A stretch of DNA of 59,718 nt from contig NZ_LUUK01000169.1 in NCBI RefSeq assembly GCF_001644025.1, forward strand, positions 1 through 59,718, read 5' to 3'. Origin of the DNA: Methylomonas koyamae (GTDB lineage Bacteria; Pseudomonadota; Gammaproteobacteria; Methylococcales; Methylomonadaceae). Numbering within the stretch: position 1 is the stretch's first letter; the number at the start of each line of letters is the position of its first letter. Positions 26,396 to 36,203 of this stretch are shown here, in pieces. The notes under the pieces are model-generated. The model was given only the letters and a program-made list of their open reading frames with translations, had not been told where the DNA came from and did no database searches. The position numbers and the translations under genes were made by a program.

Positions 26396-29071
26396 TCAGG
26401 TCGCTAGAAAAACCTTCAACTCGGGCAGGCAGGAACCGCAGCCGGTACCCGCCCCCAGGCAGGCGCCGATCTCGGCGACATTGCCGAGCTTGCGGTCGCG
26501 AACCGCTTGCCGAATGGTTTTCTCGCCTACATTGAAACACGAACAGACGATTCGGCCAATATCGGCTTCGCCGGCGGGCGGCGCGCCGCTCAACAGGCTC
26601 AGGCGTTCGCCCCGGCTCAAGGCCGTTTTGCCGAACAAGGTCGCGATCCAGCCGGGTTCCGGCAATTCCGGCCCGGCGCCGACGAATAAACAAGCTTGCA
26701 GGCCGGCTTCGGTGATCAGAGCAGTCCGAAAGTCGCCGGATGGCGGATCGCTGTATTCCAGCCAGTGGCGGTCCAACCGTTCGGCCGCATTGGCGGCCAG
26801 CCGGTGGCGACTCCAGACTCGCCAGTCCCGGCCGGTATGGCCGCCGGCCAGTTGGTAACGGTAAAAACCGTCGCCGCGCATCTCCACCCGGTATTCGCAG
26901 TCCGATAGCGGCAAGGCTTGCCGGGACAACAGTACGGCATGCCAGCCGGCCGGCCAGGATTCGATGGCGACCGGCGTTTGCTTGCTTTCCGGCTGACCGG
27001 ACAAGGGATCGACCACCGGATTGACCAACGCGCCCATCCGGCCGTGGCTGCTGTTGACGCCGGTCCAGTGCATCGGCACGAACAAGCTGCCGGGCCGTTG
27101 TTCGGCGCTGATCGCGATCTTGGCGAGCATGCCGCCCCAGCGGCTGGTCAGTTTGGCGATGGCACCGGCCGGCAACCGCAGGCGGGCGGCGTCGTCCGGA
27201 TGGATTTCGACGCAAGGTTCGACTTGGTGGGTGTTCAGTTTGGCGGCCAGGCCGGTGCGGGTCATCGTGTGCCACTGGTCGCGCAAACGGCCGGTATTCA
27301 GCGTGAACGGATAGTTGGCGTCGGGCACGTGGCGGGGAGGGCGGGGCGACACCGGCACGAAGTGGGCTTTGCCGTTGGCCGTGAAAAACCGGCCGTCGCC
27401 GAACAGCCGGGCAGTGCCGCCGGCCGCGCTCACCGGCCATTGCAGCGGTTGCAGGTCGGAATAGGCCGGATCGCTCAGCTCGGCCAGACCGGACAGATCG
27501 AAGTCGCGGCGACCGTGCCCGGCATCGTTTTCGAAGGCCGACAGCGCGGCGTGTTCGCGGAAAATCTCGGCGCTGGACCGGTAGGCGAAAGCCTCGCCAA
27601 AGCCCAGGCGTTGCGCCACCTGGCTGAAGATCCACCAGTCGTGGCGGGCCTCGCCGGACGGCGCGAACAACGCGCGTTGGCGGGAAATCCGCCGCTCCAG
27701 ATTGGTGACGCTGCCGTCTTTTTCGCTCCAGCCGGTGGCCGGCAGCAGCACGTGCGCCAATCGAGTGGTGTCGGTATCGGCGATGCAATCGGACACCACC
27801 ACGAAATCGCAAGCCTGCAACGCCTGCCTGACCCGGTCGGCGTCCGGCATCGACGCGACCGGATTGGTGGCGACGATCCAGATTGCCTTGATCTTGCCGG
27901 CGGCGACCGCGTCGAACAGTTCCAGCGCTTTCAGGCCCTGGCGGTCGGCGACCCGCTGGCTACCCCAAAATCGGCCGACTCGTTCCACATGGGCCGGATT
28001 GTCCAAATCCATGTGCGCGGCCAACATGTTGGCGAGGCCGCCGACCTCGCGGCCGCCCATCGCGTTGGGTTGGCCGGTGAACGAAAACGGCCCCATGCCC
28101 GGCCGGCCGATGCGGCCGGTGGCCAGATGACAGTTGATGATGGCGTTGCATTTGTCCGAACCAGAACTGGATTGGTTGATGCCTTGCGAGTACACCGTGA
28201 CGGTTTTTTCGGTCGCGGCGAACCAGTCGAACAGCAAACCGACGTCGGCGGCGGCCAGACCGCAATTCGCGGCGGTGGCGGCGATGTCCGGCGCGGCGCT
28301 TCGCGCTTGCGCCAAGGCCGCCTCGAAGCCTTCGGTATAAGCCGTAATATAGGCGGCGTCGGTGGCGCCGGTCGCCGCCAAATGACCGAGCAGGCCGTCG
28401 AACAGCAGCCCGTCCATGCCGGGTTGAATCGGCAGATGCAGGTCGGCGATGTCGCAACTGGCGGTGCGGCGCGGATCGACCACGACGATTTTCAACGCCG
28501 GATTGCGTTCCTTGGCCTTGCGGATGCGCTGGAAGGCGACCGGGTGACACCAAGCCGCGTTGGAGCCGACCAGCACGATCAAATCGGCCAGTTCCAGGTC
28601 TTCGTAATTGCACGGCACCGCGTCGGCGCCGAAGGCCCGCTTATAGCCGACCACCGCCGACGACATGCACAGCCGCGAGTTGGTATCGATATTGGCCGAG
28701 CCGATGAAGCCCTTCATCAATTTGTTGGCGACGTAGTAATCCTCGGTCAGCAATTGGCCGGATACATAGAAGGCCACCGAATCCGGGCCGTGCTCGGCGA
28801 TCGCGGCTCGGAAACGCTCGGCGACCAGATCCAGCGCGCTGTCCCAATCGGCGCGGGCACCGCCGATACGCGGATAGAGCAGGCGGTTTTCCAAAGACAC
28901 GGTGTCGGCCAGTGCGGCGCCCTTGGAACATAACCGGCCGAAATTGGCCGGATGCTCCGGATCGCCGGCGATCCGGACGCGGTGGCCGGCGGCATCCTCG
29001 ATTTCTGCCGAGATGCCGCAGCCGACACCGCAGTAAGGGCAAGTGGTCTTGACGATGGTGGTTGGACTCAT
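26396..29071 (-). CDS. nasA: Assimilatory nitrate reductase catalytic subunit
   Basis: 891-residue cytoplasmic molybdenum enzyme that reduces nitrate to nitrite for assimilation. Seen: the N-terminal 4Fe-4S binding set CPYCGVGC (Cys 11, 14, 18) with a fourth Cys near 48 (GRLCSKG), then the bis-MGD oxidoreductase core with SRLCMSSAVVGYKRAFG, GSNAAWCHP and INQSSSGSDKCNA. An N-GRLRDQWHT molybdopterin-binding region follows in the C-terminal half. A C-terminal BFD-like 2Fe-2S module (about 830-890) has IVCSCFNVG and GTGCGSC, as in NasA of Klebsiella. No signal peptide. Last gene of the nrt-nas operon, 12 bases after nasB, so cofactor made with MoeA/MobB would be used here. Confidence 0.95.
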   Translation of the reverse strand: MSPTTIVKTTCPYCGVGCGISAEIEDAAGHRVRIAGDPEHPANFGRLCSKGAALADTVSLENRLLYPRIGGARADWDSALDLVAERFRAAIAEHGPDSVAFYVSGQLLTEDYYVANKLMKGFIGSANIDTNSRLCMSSAVVGYKRAFGADAVPCNYEDLELADLIVLVGSNAAWCHPVAFQRIRKAKERNPALKIVVVDPRRTASCDIADLHLPIQPGMDGLLFDGLLGHLAATGATDAAYITAYTEGFEAALAQARSAAPDIAATAANCGLAAADVGLLFDWFAATEKTVTVYSQGINQSSSGSDKCNAIINCHLATGRIGRPGMGPFSFTGQPNAMGGREVGGLANMLAAHMDLDNPAHVERVGRFWGSQRVADRQGLKALELFDAVAAGKIKAIWIVATNPVASMPDADRVRQALQACDFVVVSDCIADTDTTRLAHVLLPATGWSEKDGSVTNLERRISRQRALFAPSGEARHDWWIFSQVAQRLGFGEAFAYRSSAEIFREHAALSAFENDAGHGRRDFDLSGLAELSDPAYSDLQPLQWPVSAAGGTARLFGDGRFFTANGKAHFVPVSPRPPRHVPDANYPFTLNTGRLRDQWHTMTRTGLAAKLNTHQVEPCVEIHPDDAARLRLPAGAIAKLTSRWGGMLAKIAISAEQRPGSLFVPMHWTGVNSSHGRMGALVNPVVDPLSGQPESKQTPVAIESWPAGWHAVLLSRQALPLSDCEYRVEMRGDGFYRYQLAGGHTGRDWRVWSRHRLAANAAERLDRHWLEYSDPPSGDFRTALITEAGLQACLFVGAGPELPEPGWIATLFGKTALSRGERLSLLSGAPPAGEADIGRIVCSCFNVGEKTIRQAVRDRKLGNVAEIGACLGAGTGCGSCLPELKVFLAT

Positions 29072-29083
29072 GGTGCTATTGTC

Positions 29084-30304
29084 TCAGGCGGCCTCGGCGG
29101 TTGTCGCGCCGCCAAACAGTAAGCGCCGGCGTCTGTCGCTCACCGGCACGCCGTCGCGGACCAAGCGCAGATAGCCATTGGCATCGCCGGTATCGCCGTA
29201 CAGAATCACGCCGATCGGCACGTCGCCGCGCAGTACCACTTTTTTATAGATGCCGAGGCCATAATCGACGAAGCGCAGGGTTTCGCTGTCGGCATCGCCG
29301 TCGAAGTCGCCAACCGAAAATAAATCGATGCCGGTGACTTTCAACATGGTCGCGGCGAAACCGGTCCGATAGCTGCCCGTGCCGCCGGCCAGTTGGTCGG
29401 CGCAGATTCTGGCTTGTTCGTAGACCGGCGCCACCAAGCCGAACAATTCGCCGCGATGTTCGATGCATTCGCCGACCGAGTACACGGCCGGATCGCTGGT
29501 TTGCATCGCATCGTCGACAACGATGCCGCGCCGGCATTCCAGGCCGGCGGCCTCGGCCAGCCCGATATTCGGCCGAATGCCGGTAGCCATCACCAGCAAA
29601 TCGGCGGGTAGTTTTTGGCCGTTGTCCAGTTCGACCTCGACGACGTGGCCGGCGCGGCTGGCAATCGCCGCGATCGTGGCGCCGAGTTGGAATTCCATGC
29701 CGGTTTCGGCCAGGTGCCGGCGCAGGAATTCGCCGGCCTGGGCGTCGAGTTGCCGGTTCAGCAAGTGGTCGGCGCGGTTGACCACGGTGACTTGCATGCC
29801 GCGTTTTAACAAGCCGTTGGCCGCTTCCAGTCCCAGCAGGCCGCCGCCCAGCACCACCGCGTGACGGCGCCGGGCCGATTTGGCGATCATTGTCTCGACG
29901 TCGGCGATGTCGCGAAAGCCCATCACGCCGTCGCAGTCGCGGCCCGGAATGTCCAGCAGCAGCGGCAGCGAACCGGTGGCGATTAGCAGTTTATCGTAGT
30001 CCGCCGTCGTGCCGTCGCGCGCTATGACTTGGCGTCGCGTCCGGTCGATGGCGACCACGGCTTTGGCGGGGCCGCAGTGTAGCGTGATGGCGCGGCTCCG
30101 GTACCAGTCGAAGTCGTGGATCACGATATCGGCGAAATTTTTCGCGCCGTACAGCACCGGCGTCAGCATGATGCGGTTGTAGTTGCCGTGCGGTTCGGCG
30201 CCGAATACGGTGATGTCGTAAAGGTCGGGGGCGATTTGCAGCAGTTGTTCGACGGTCCGCATGCCGGCCATGCCGTTGCCGACGACGACGAGTTTCGGTT
30301 TCAT
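29084..30304 (-). CDS. nasB: FAD-dependent electron-transfer subunit of assimilatory nitrate reductase
   Basis: 406-residue pyridine nucleotide-disulphide oxidoreductase-type flavoprotein resembling the N-terminal half of NirB. Seen: FAD-binding GNGMAGMRTVE at residue 7, a second Rossmann site GGGLLGLEAA for NAD(P)H, MATGIRPNIGLA and YSVGECIEHRG. It has no siroheme or sulfite-reductase half, so it is not a nitrite reductase itself. It most likely passes electrons from NADH to NasA. Start at ATG 30304, with GAGG eight bases upstream, is preferred over the frame's ATG at 30331. The nitrite reductase needed to finish assimilation is not in the window. Confidence 0.88.
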   Translation of the reverse strand: MKPKLVVVGNGMAGMRTVEQLLQIAPDLYDITVFGAEPHGNYNRIMLTPVLYGAKNFADIVIHDFDWYRSRAITLHCGPAKAVVAIDRTRRQVIARDGTTADYDKLLIATGSLPLLLDIPGRDCDGVMGFRDIADVETMIAKSARRRHAVVLGGGLLGLEAANGLLKRGMQVTVVNRADHLLNRQLDAQAGEFLRRHLAETGMEFQLGATIAAIASRAGHVVEVELDNGQKLPADLLVMATGIRPNIGLAEAAGLECRRGIVVDDAMQTSDPAVYSVGECIEHRGELFGLVAPVYEQARICADQLAGGTGSYRTGFAATMLKVTGIDLFSVGDFDGDADSETLRFVDYGLGIYKKVVLRGDVPIGVILYGDTGDANGYLRLVRDGVPVSDRRRRLLFGGATTAEAA

Positions 30305-30370
30305 GTTCTTGCCTCGATAACGTTGCGCCACGGGAGCCGGCCGCTACCGGCCGGCTCCTGTGCTAAGTCG

Positions 30371-31663
30371 TTAAAAACTGACGTTGGCCTGCAGCCAGAT
30401 TTTCTGGGTATCGGTAAACGCGGCGTTTTCGGTGTTGAAATTGGCGTACTTGGCCAGCAGCGAGTAGTGCTTGCCGAATTTTTTCAAAATCGAGAAATCC
30501 CACTCGCTGCCGTATTCGACGCCGCCGGTGTCGTCGTAGAAATCGTGATACATGCCGGTGACGATCAACGTATCGTTCATCGCCTTATAGCTGGCGGTGG
30601 CGAACACGTCGCGGATACCCTGGCCCAAGGTGGCGTTGCTCAGCGGATTGATGAACAAATCGGCCCAGCCCTGGAAGGCGTGGTTGGTGCCCAACGGCGT
30701 GTTGAAGGTCTTGTTCAATCCGTAACCGTTCAGCTGTTCCATCGCGCCTTGCAAGGTCAGGTTGAAAGCCGATAGACCGCCCATCAGGTTGATGCGGTCG
30801 GCCTGGTAATGGTTGGGGTTGTCGGCGTAATTGGATTGCTTGCCCCATTCGGCGGTGTACAGAAAATTCACGGTATCGAAGAACTGCGGCGATTTGCCGT
30901 CGAAGCGCAGGCCGTAGGTTTGCGAGGATTTGGCGTAATTGGCGCGTTCGCGGAAGTCCAGCCAATAGCCGTAGCCGATCAGGTTGCCCCAATCGCCGAC
31001 TTTGTAATTCAGATTCAGCACCGGCGCGTTCAAGGTGTCGGTTTCGCCGAAAATGTTTTGCACGTGGTCCAGGTAACCGGCGTTGACGGTCAGCCCGAAC
31101 AGGGTTTGGTTGTTGTGAGTAACCAGCACCGAGTCGTAGGTCGACTCCATTTGCCGCCAGCCGACGTTGCCGATGAAGCGGTCGTCGTCGAATTTGATGC
31201 GTTGCCGGCCGACCTTGATCAAGGTGTCGGCGATGCCCTTGTAACTGAGCCAGAACTGGTTGAGCTCGCTACGGTCAGGGTCGGCGATCAGCGAGTAGTC
31301 GCGGTGACGGTTCAACGTCGTCCCGCCCTGATCGTAGTCCTCCTGTAGCGCGTAATTGCCTTCGTATTCGGCGTAGGCTTGGAAATCGTAGAAAGTTGGC
31401 GACAGCAGGCCCAAGCGCAAGCGGGCGGTATTGGCGTTGGCGGTTTCCACCCGTTTCGGCGCCTTGCCGGGGATGATGGGGCCGTTATCCTGATCGACGT
31501 TTTCCCAGCGGTAGTTCAAATCCATTTTGACGGCGCCGTTACTGCCGTAGTGGTAAAAATTCAGCGCGTCCTCCACCTCCTTGGTGATGTCGGCTTGGGC
31601 CGGCGTGCCGGCTCCGGCGATCGCCAGCACGCCGGCCGGCAAGATGTGTGTGGATTTGAACAT
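30371..31663 (-). CDS. Outer-membrane porin of alginate-export type inside the nitrate operon
   Basis: 430 residues. N-terminal signal peptide with a cleavage-like AQA near residue 24, then a repetitive pattern of alternating hydrophobic/polar strands ending in a terminal Phe (WLQANVSF), the hallmark of an outer-membrane barrel. Content resembles the alginate_exp/OprE-like porin family: repeated aromatic girdles, SLIADPDRSELNQFW, VGRQRIKFDDDRFIGNVGWRQ. That family includes substrate-specific channels. It sits between the ABC ATPase and nasB on the same strand, so I infer a channel for nitrate or related anions. Start ATG 31663 has GGAG nine bases upstream. A twin-palindrome repeat lies in the gap before it. 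Confidence 0.85.
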   Translation of the reverse strand: MFKSTHILPAGVLAIAGAGTPAQADITKEVEDALNFYHYGSNGAVKMDLNYRWENVDQDNGPIIPGKAPKRVETANANTARLRLGLLSPTFYDFQAYAEYEGNYALQEDYDQGGTTLNRHRDYSLIADPDRSELNQFWLSYKGIADTLIKVGRQRIKFDDDRFIGNVGWRQMESTYDSVLVTHNNQTLFGLTVNAGYLDHVQNIFGETDTLNAPVLNLNYKVGDWGNLIGYGYWLDFRERANYAKSSQTYGLRFDGKSPQFFDTVNFLYTAEWGKQSNYADNPNHYQADRINLMGGLSAFNLTLQGAMEQLNGYGLNKTFNTPLGTNHAFQGWADLFINPLSNATLGQGIRDVFATASYKAMNDTLIVTGMYHDFYDDTGGVEYGSEWDFSILKKFGKHYSLLAKYANFNTENAAFTDTQKIWLQANVSF

Positions 31664-31749
31664 GATGTCTCCTGGTCTGTGGTCGGTCGAAAGTCGGTTT
31701 GCCATCCGCCTAAGCCTGCAAGGCGGGAATTTCGGCACAAAGCGTCCTA

Positions 31750-31817
31750 GGGTACGCAGCGCGTACCTGGTTGAATTCGGTTTGTTCATGGCTTGAAAAG
31801 GTACGGGATGCGTACCC
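31750..31817. repeat. Twin-palindrome REPIN-like element, copy 2
   Basis: Two 17-18 bp palindromic blocks, GGTACGC-AGC-GCGTACC (31751-31767) and GGTACGGGATGCGTACC (31800-31816), lie in inverted orientation. Extended to 18 bases each, they pair with each other at 16 of 18 positions around a 32-base spacer. The spacer is similar to the reverse complement of the spacer in the copy at 34629. It lies between the ABC ATPase and porin genes. Confidence 0.8.
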
Positions 31818-31825
31818 AACAATAT

Positions 31826-33577
31826 CTAATGGGTGTGGTCGCACTCCGCCAGAAAGGTCAGCAGGCTTTCCCGGTAACGGTAGTAGTCCGGATGCTCCAG
31901 CAGCGCCTTGCGGCTGCGCGGCCGCGGTAGATCGATGTCTTGTATTTTGCCGATCTTGGCGTGCGGTCCGTTGGTCATCATCACCACCCGGTCGGCCAGC
32001 AGAATCGCTTCGTCGACGTCATGGGTGACGACGATGGCGGTGACGTGGGTGCGTTCCCACACTTCCATCAACACCTCCTGCAATTCCCAGCGGGTTAGCG
32101 AATCCAGCATGCCGAAGGGTTCGTCGAGCAACAGCAGTTTCGGCGACAGCGCGAAGGCCCTGGCAATGCCGACTCGTTGGCGCATGCCGTTGGACAGGTC
32201 GGCGGCTTTCTTGAACATCGAGTCGGCCAGGCCCACTCGGGTTAAGTAGTATTCGACGATGTCGTCGCGCTCGTCCTGGCTGGCGTGCGGATAAACCTTA
32301 TCGACGCCGAGCATGACGTTGTCGAACGCGGTCAGCCACGGAAACAAACTCGGCGCCTGAAACACCACGCCGCGATCCGGGCCGGCGCCGTCGATTTCGC
32401 GGTTATCCAGAATGATGCCGCCTTCGGAAATATCGTTGAGGCCGGCGGTCATCGACAACACTGTGGATTTACCGCAACCGGAATGGCCGATGATGGACAC
32501 GAACTCGCCTTTTTTCATCCGCAAGTCAAAACCGTCGACCACCTTGACGGTGCTGTTGCCGTCCGGGGTCGGATAGATTTTCGACAGGTTGGCGAACTCC
32601 AGATAGCGGGCCTTACCCAGATCGGTTTGGCTGGGCTTGAGCGCCGAGGTATCGAGTTTCCAGTCGTTGCTGGTGTTCGGACGCACGTCCGGCAGCTTGA
32701 CCCGGTCGCCGACTTCGGCTTGGGCTTTTTGCAGGCCGATGTCCATCAGATAGCGGGTGATTTCGGCACGCAGACGTTTGAACTCCGGATCGTGGTTCAA
32801 CGCGGCGCGATCGCGCGGCCGTTCCAGATCGATGACGAAATCCGGGCCGAAGGTGGCGTCAGGGCCGGGTTTCAGCGGGATCACCCGGTCGGCCATGTAG
32901 ATGGCTTCGTCGACGTCGTTGGTGATCAGAATGACGGTCTTCTTGTCCTGCTCCCAGATTTGCAGAATCTCGTCCTGCAAGTTGCCGCGCGTCAGAGCGT
33001 CCAGCGCGCTGAGCGGTTCGTCCAGCAATAAAATATCGGGGTTGGCTGCCAAGGCGCGGGCGACATTGACCCGTTGGCGCATGCCGCCGGACAGTTCGGC
33101 CGGGCGCTTGTCCATGGCTCGGCCCAGATTGACCATCTTGACGTATTTTTCGGCGTGGGCGCGGCGTTGCGCCGGCGTCCAGTCCTTGAAGATCGCATCG
33201 ACGGCCAACGCCACGTTTTCGTAAACGGTCAGCCACGGCATCAGCGAATAGTTTTGAAACACCACGCCCCGGTCCGGTCCGGGTTCGCGGATCGCCGCGC
33301 CGTTTTTCAGCAACTCGCCGGCGTCGGCCTGAATCAGGCCGGCGATCAGCGACACCAACGTGGTTTTGCCGCTGCCGGAAAAGCCGACGATGGCGATGAA
33401 TTCGCCTTCTTGTATGTCCAGATTGATGTCTTTCAGGATCGAGGTCTTGCTCCGGCCCTCGCCGTAGGATTTACAGACATTTTTCAATTCGACCAGCGGC
33501 GCGCGCGCGTCGTTGGCGGGTTGGTTGGTCGCGGTTTTTTGCATGGAAAGTTCGATGATTTTGGCGGGGGCATTCAT
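31826..33577 (-). CDS. nrtC: Tandem double ABC ATPase of nitrate importer
   Basis: 583 residues carrying two complete ABC ATPase domains in one chain. NBD1: Walker [10 protein letters not shown] at about 65-73, signature LSGGMRQRV (162-170), Walker [13 protein letters not shown]. Its H-loop reads ITNDVDEA, so the His is Asn (220). NBD2: Walker [10 protein letters not shown] at 364-372, signature LSNGMRQRV (461-469), Walker [13 protein letters not shown], canonical H-loop VTHDVDEA (His519). Two NBDs of the NrtD class fused end to end would form the dimer with the permease. Cyanobacterial NrtC instead fuses an NBD to a substrate-binding-like domain, so the name nrtC here is positional. Gene order and strand match a nitrate transport operon. 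Confidence 0.92.
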   Translation of the reverse strand: MNAPAKIIELSMQKTATNQPANDARAPLVELKNVCKSYGEGRSKTSILKDINLDIQEGEFIAIVGFSGSGKTTLVSLIAGLIQADAGELLKNGAAIREPGPDRGVVFQNYSLMPWLTVYENVALAVDAIFKDWTPAQRRAHAEKYVKMVNLGRAMDKRPAELSGGMRQRVNVARALAANPDILLLDEPLSALDALTRGNLQDEILQIWEQDKKTVILITNDVDEAIYMADRVIPLKPGPDATFGPDFVIDLERPRDRAALNHDPEFKRLRAEITRYLMDIGLQKAQAEVGDRVKLPDVRPNTSNDWKLDTSALKPSQTDLGKARYLEFANLSKIYPTPDGNSTVKVVDGFDLRMKKGEFVSIIGHSGCGKSTVLSMTAGLNDISEGGIILDNREIDGAGPDRGVVFQAPSLFPWLTAFDNVMLGVDKVYPHASQDERDDIVEYYLTRVGLADSMFKKAADLSNGMRQRVGIARAFALSPKLLLLDEPFGMLDSLTRWELQEVLMEVWERTHVTAIVVTHDVDEAILLADRVVMMTNGPHAKIGKIQDIDLPRPRSRKALLEHPDYYRYRESLLTFLAECDHTH

Positions 33578-33587
33578 GGCGGCGGCC

Positions 33588-34601
33588 TTACACTTTTTGG
33601 AAAGAGAATAGGTTTTGCAACGAGTGCATGATGCGGTCCAGCGCGAAGCCGATGAAGCCGATCGTGAACACCGCCACCATGATGCGGCTTAGCGAATTGG
33701 AACTGCCGTTTTGGAACTCGTCCCAAACGAACTTACCCAGACCCGGATTCTGCGCCAGCATTTCGGCGGCGATCAGCACCATCCAGCCCACGCCCAGCGA
33801 CAAGCGCATGCCGGTGAAAATGAAGGGTAGGGCCGACGGCAGAATGATGCGCTTGATCTGGGTCATCCAGTCCAGCCGCAATACCTTGCCGACGTTGACC
33901 AGGTCACGATCGATGGACGACACGCCGACGGCGGTGTTGATCAGCGTCGGCCATAGCGAGCATAAGGTCACGGTAATCGCCGAGGTGATGAAGGATTTCT
34001 CGAACCAGGAGTCGTCGGTCGTCACGTAGGCGGCGCTGACCACCAGCGTGACGATGGGCAGCCAGGCCAGCGGCGACACCGGTTTGAAAATCTGGATCAA
34101 CGGATTGAAGGCGGTATTGAGCACCGGACTCATGCCGCACAGGATACCGATCGGCACCGCGATCAAGGTCGCGATCACAAATCCGGCGAACACGGTGCGC
34201 AGACTGGTCAGGATTTTGTCGAGATAGGTCGGTTTGCCGGTGTAAGGCCGGGTTTTAATGTCGGCTTTGGGGTCTTCGGCCAGCTTTTCCTTATTGCGCT
34301 GGGCTTGGCGCTGGTAGAACTCGGCCTTCTTGGTTTGTTCGGCGGTGTGTTCGGCGATCAGACCGCCGACTTCGTCCCACACCGCGACCGGACCTGGAAT
34401 CGTGCCCAGGCTGGTATTGACACCGGAGGCCGACACGCTCCACAGTCCCAGAAACAGCGCGAAGGCAATCATCGGCACGCCCATTACCAAGAACAGTTGC
34501 CGCAGTTGTTGGGCCGGATTTTCGCCGGCGGCTATTTTTACCAGCGGCACGAACCAGGTCAGGCCGGTGATGTTGAAGAATTTGATGAGTTTGTTAGTCA
34601 T
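33588..34601 (-). CDS. nrtB: ABC nitrate importer permease
   Basis: 337-residue inner-membrane permease of the NrtB/TauC class. Seen: an N-terminal extension with one membrane segment ([18 protein letters not shown]), a charged loop (about 110-150), then a core with [45 protein letters not shown] and the ATPase-contacting EAA-type loop [27 protein letters not shown]. The last segments contain [12 protein letters not shown] start at ATG 34601, with GAGG eight bases upstream. The open frame extends to 34778, but that stretch runs through the repeat element and is not translated protein in style. The next gene follows after 10 bases. Confidence 0.92.
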   Translation of the reverse strand: MTNKLIKFFNITGLTWFVPLVKIAAGENPAQQLRQLFLVMGVPMIAFALFLGLWSVSASGVNTSLGTIPGPVAVWDEVGGLIAEHTAEQTKKAEFYQRQAQRNKEKLAEDPKADIKTRPYTGKPTYLDKILTSLRTVFAGFVIATLIAVPIGILCGMSPVLNTAFNPLIQIFKPVSPLAWLPIVTLVVSAAYVTTDDSWFEKSFITSAITVTLCSLWPTLINTAVGVSSIDRDLVNVGKVLRLDWMTQIKRIILPSALPFIFTGMRLSLGVGWMVLIAAEMLAQNPGLGKFVWDEFQNGSSNSLSRIMVAVFTIGFIGFALDRIMHSLQNLFSFQKV

Positions 34602-34628
34602 CTGGATACCTCTGTATGTGATGTCGTA

Positions 34629-34696
34629 GATACGCACCGCGTACCTTTTTTCGGTCTTGACAATCGGATCGGCTGGCAAGGTACGCGGTGCGTACC
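34629..34696. repeat. Twin-palindrome REPIN-like element, copy 1
   Basis: Blocks GATACGCACCGCGTACC (34629-34645) and GGTACGCGGTGCGTACC (34680-34696) are each palindromic and are also inverted copies of each other. Bases 34631-34647 pair perfectly with 34678-34694 over 17 bp, with a 30-base loop. It lies in the 183-base gap between nrtA and nrtB. Each copy could form either two small hairpins or one long stem, in DNA or in mRNA. Confidence 0.85.
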
Positions 34697-34784
34697 CTGC
34701 GCTTGCTGCAAAATTTCGGTTGGTAAAAAAGATGCCTCCCTGCATCAAATCGCGTCCCTGCTTTTGAGCACCCACCAAAGGTTC

Positions 34785-36170
34785 TTAGTCGACGACCTTG
34801 CCGCCGGAAACTGTTTGTTTGCCTTTCAAGCCGATCGCGAACTTGGCCAGATAATCGTTGGGCTTATTGGCATCGAACGGTACTTTGTCGATGAAGAAGT
34901 TTTGCGAAGGCTTGATGGCGGTGTCGGCCGGAAAGTCCTCGGCCTTGGCCTTGCCTTCGGCGACGAGCTCCTTCGCCGCGGCCAGATAAATGTCGGGGCG
35001 GTAGACATTTTTCGCGGTTTCCAGATACCAGTTGTCCGGTTTGGCTTCGTTGATCATGCCCCAGCGGCGCAATTGGGTCAGATACCAGACCGCGCTGCCG
35101 TAGGATGGATAGCTGGCGCCGTGGCGGAAAAAGGTGTTGAAGTCGGGTAGCGAACGCTTGTCCCCTTTCTCGTACTCGAAGCTGCCGTTCATGCTGGCCG
35201 CCAGTACCTCGACGTCGGCGCCGACGTATTGTTTTTGCGACAGCATTTCGATGGCTTCCTTGCGGTTTTTGTTGTTCTCGGCGTCCAGCCAGATTGAGGC
35301 GCGGATCAGCGCCTTGGTCACCGCCAGATAGGTGTTTGGGTATTTATCGGCCCAGGTCTTGGTGACGCCGAAGACTTTTTCCGGCGTGTCTTTCCACAGT
35401 TCCTCGTCGGTGATCACCGGCACGCCAATCCCTTTGAATACCGCTTGCTGATTCCATGGTTCGCCGACGCAATAGCCGAAGATGGTGCCGGATTCCAGCG
35501 TGGCCGGCATTTGCGGCGGCGGCGTTACCGACAGCAGTGCGTCGGCGTTGACCTGACCGGAAATATCCTGCGGCGGCGCGTAGTAACCGGGATGGATGCC
35601 GCCGGCCGCCAGCCAGTAGCGCAGTTTCAAATTGTGCGAGCCGGCCGGGAAGGTCATCGCCATGTTGAACGGCTTGCCTTCGGCCTTGTATTTGTCCACG
35701 ACCGGTTTTAACGCGTCGGCTTTGATCGGGTGAACCGGTTTGCCGCCGTCCATCGGCACGTTGGGCTTCATTTGCTTCCAGATGTCGTTGGAAATGGTGA
35801 TGGCGTTGCCGTTAAAACCCATGCTGAAGGCAGTCACGATGTCGGCCTTGGTGCCGAAGCCGATGCTGGCCGCCAGCGGCGCCGGCGCCAGCATGTGCGA
35901 ACCGTCCAGTTCACCGTTGACGACCCGGTCCATTACCACTTTCCAATTGGCTTGGGCTTCCAGTTGCACGAACAGGCCTTCGTCCTCGAAAAAGCCTTTC
36001 TCGGCGGCGACGGCCAACGGCGCCATGTCGGTCAGTTTAATGAAGCCGAATTTCAAGTCTTCTTTTTCCGGCTTGCCGGCCGCCCAGGCCGAACCGGCCA
36101 GGCCGGCGGCGATCAGCGTAGCCAAGGCCGCGATCAGAGATTTCGGAGCGAATGTCGTGCGATAAGTCAT
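34785..36170 (-). CDS. nrtA: Periplasmic nitrate-binding protein of ABC importer
   Basis: 461 residues with a Sec signal peptide (positive start, hydrophobic core, AWA cleavage site near residue 30). The mature part is of the NrtA/SsuA type: LKFGFIKLTDMAPLAVAAEKGFFEDEGL, LDGSHMLAPAPLAASIG and GYCVGEPWNQQAVFKG are family features. A bound anion is expected in the interdomain cleft. NasS, the soluble nitrate sensor, resembles NrtA but lacks a signal peptide, so this is the transporter subunit. First gene of the operon, with a 141-base leader holding hairpins and a terminator. Confidence 0.94.
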   Translation of the reverse strand: MTYRTTFAPKSLIAALATLIAAGLAGSAWAAGKPEKEDLKFGFIKLTDMAPLAVAAEKGFFEDEGLFVQLEAQANWKVVMDRVVNGELDGSHMLAPAPLAASIGFGTKADIVTAFSMGFNGNAITISNDIWKQMKPNVPMDGGKPVHPIKADALKPVVDKYKAEGKPFNMAMTFPAGSHNLKLRYWLAAGGIHPGYYAPPQDISGQVNADALLSVTPPPQMPATLESGTIFGYCVGEPWNQQAVFKGIGVPVITDEELWKDTPEKVFGVTKTWADKYPNTYLAVTKALIRASIWLDAENNKNRKEAIEMLSQKQYVGADVEVLAASMNGSFEYEKGDKRSLPDFNTFFRHGASYPSYGSAVWYLTQLRRWGMINEAKPDNWYLETAKNVYRPDIYLAAAKELVAEGKAKAEDFPADTAIKPSQNFFIDKVPFDANKPNDYLAKFAIGLKGKQTVSGGKVVD

Positions 36171-36203
36171 GGCGGATTCCCGTGGGTTTGAAAAAGTCAG
36201 GCC

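Noticed and set aside
31750-31817. NarL/NarP heptamer operators
   Set aside because: The palindromes contain TACGC rather than TACYYMT, spacing is not 7-2-7, and a second related copy with a homologous spacer points to a dispersed repeat.
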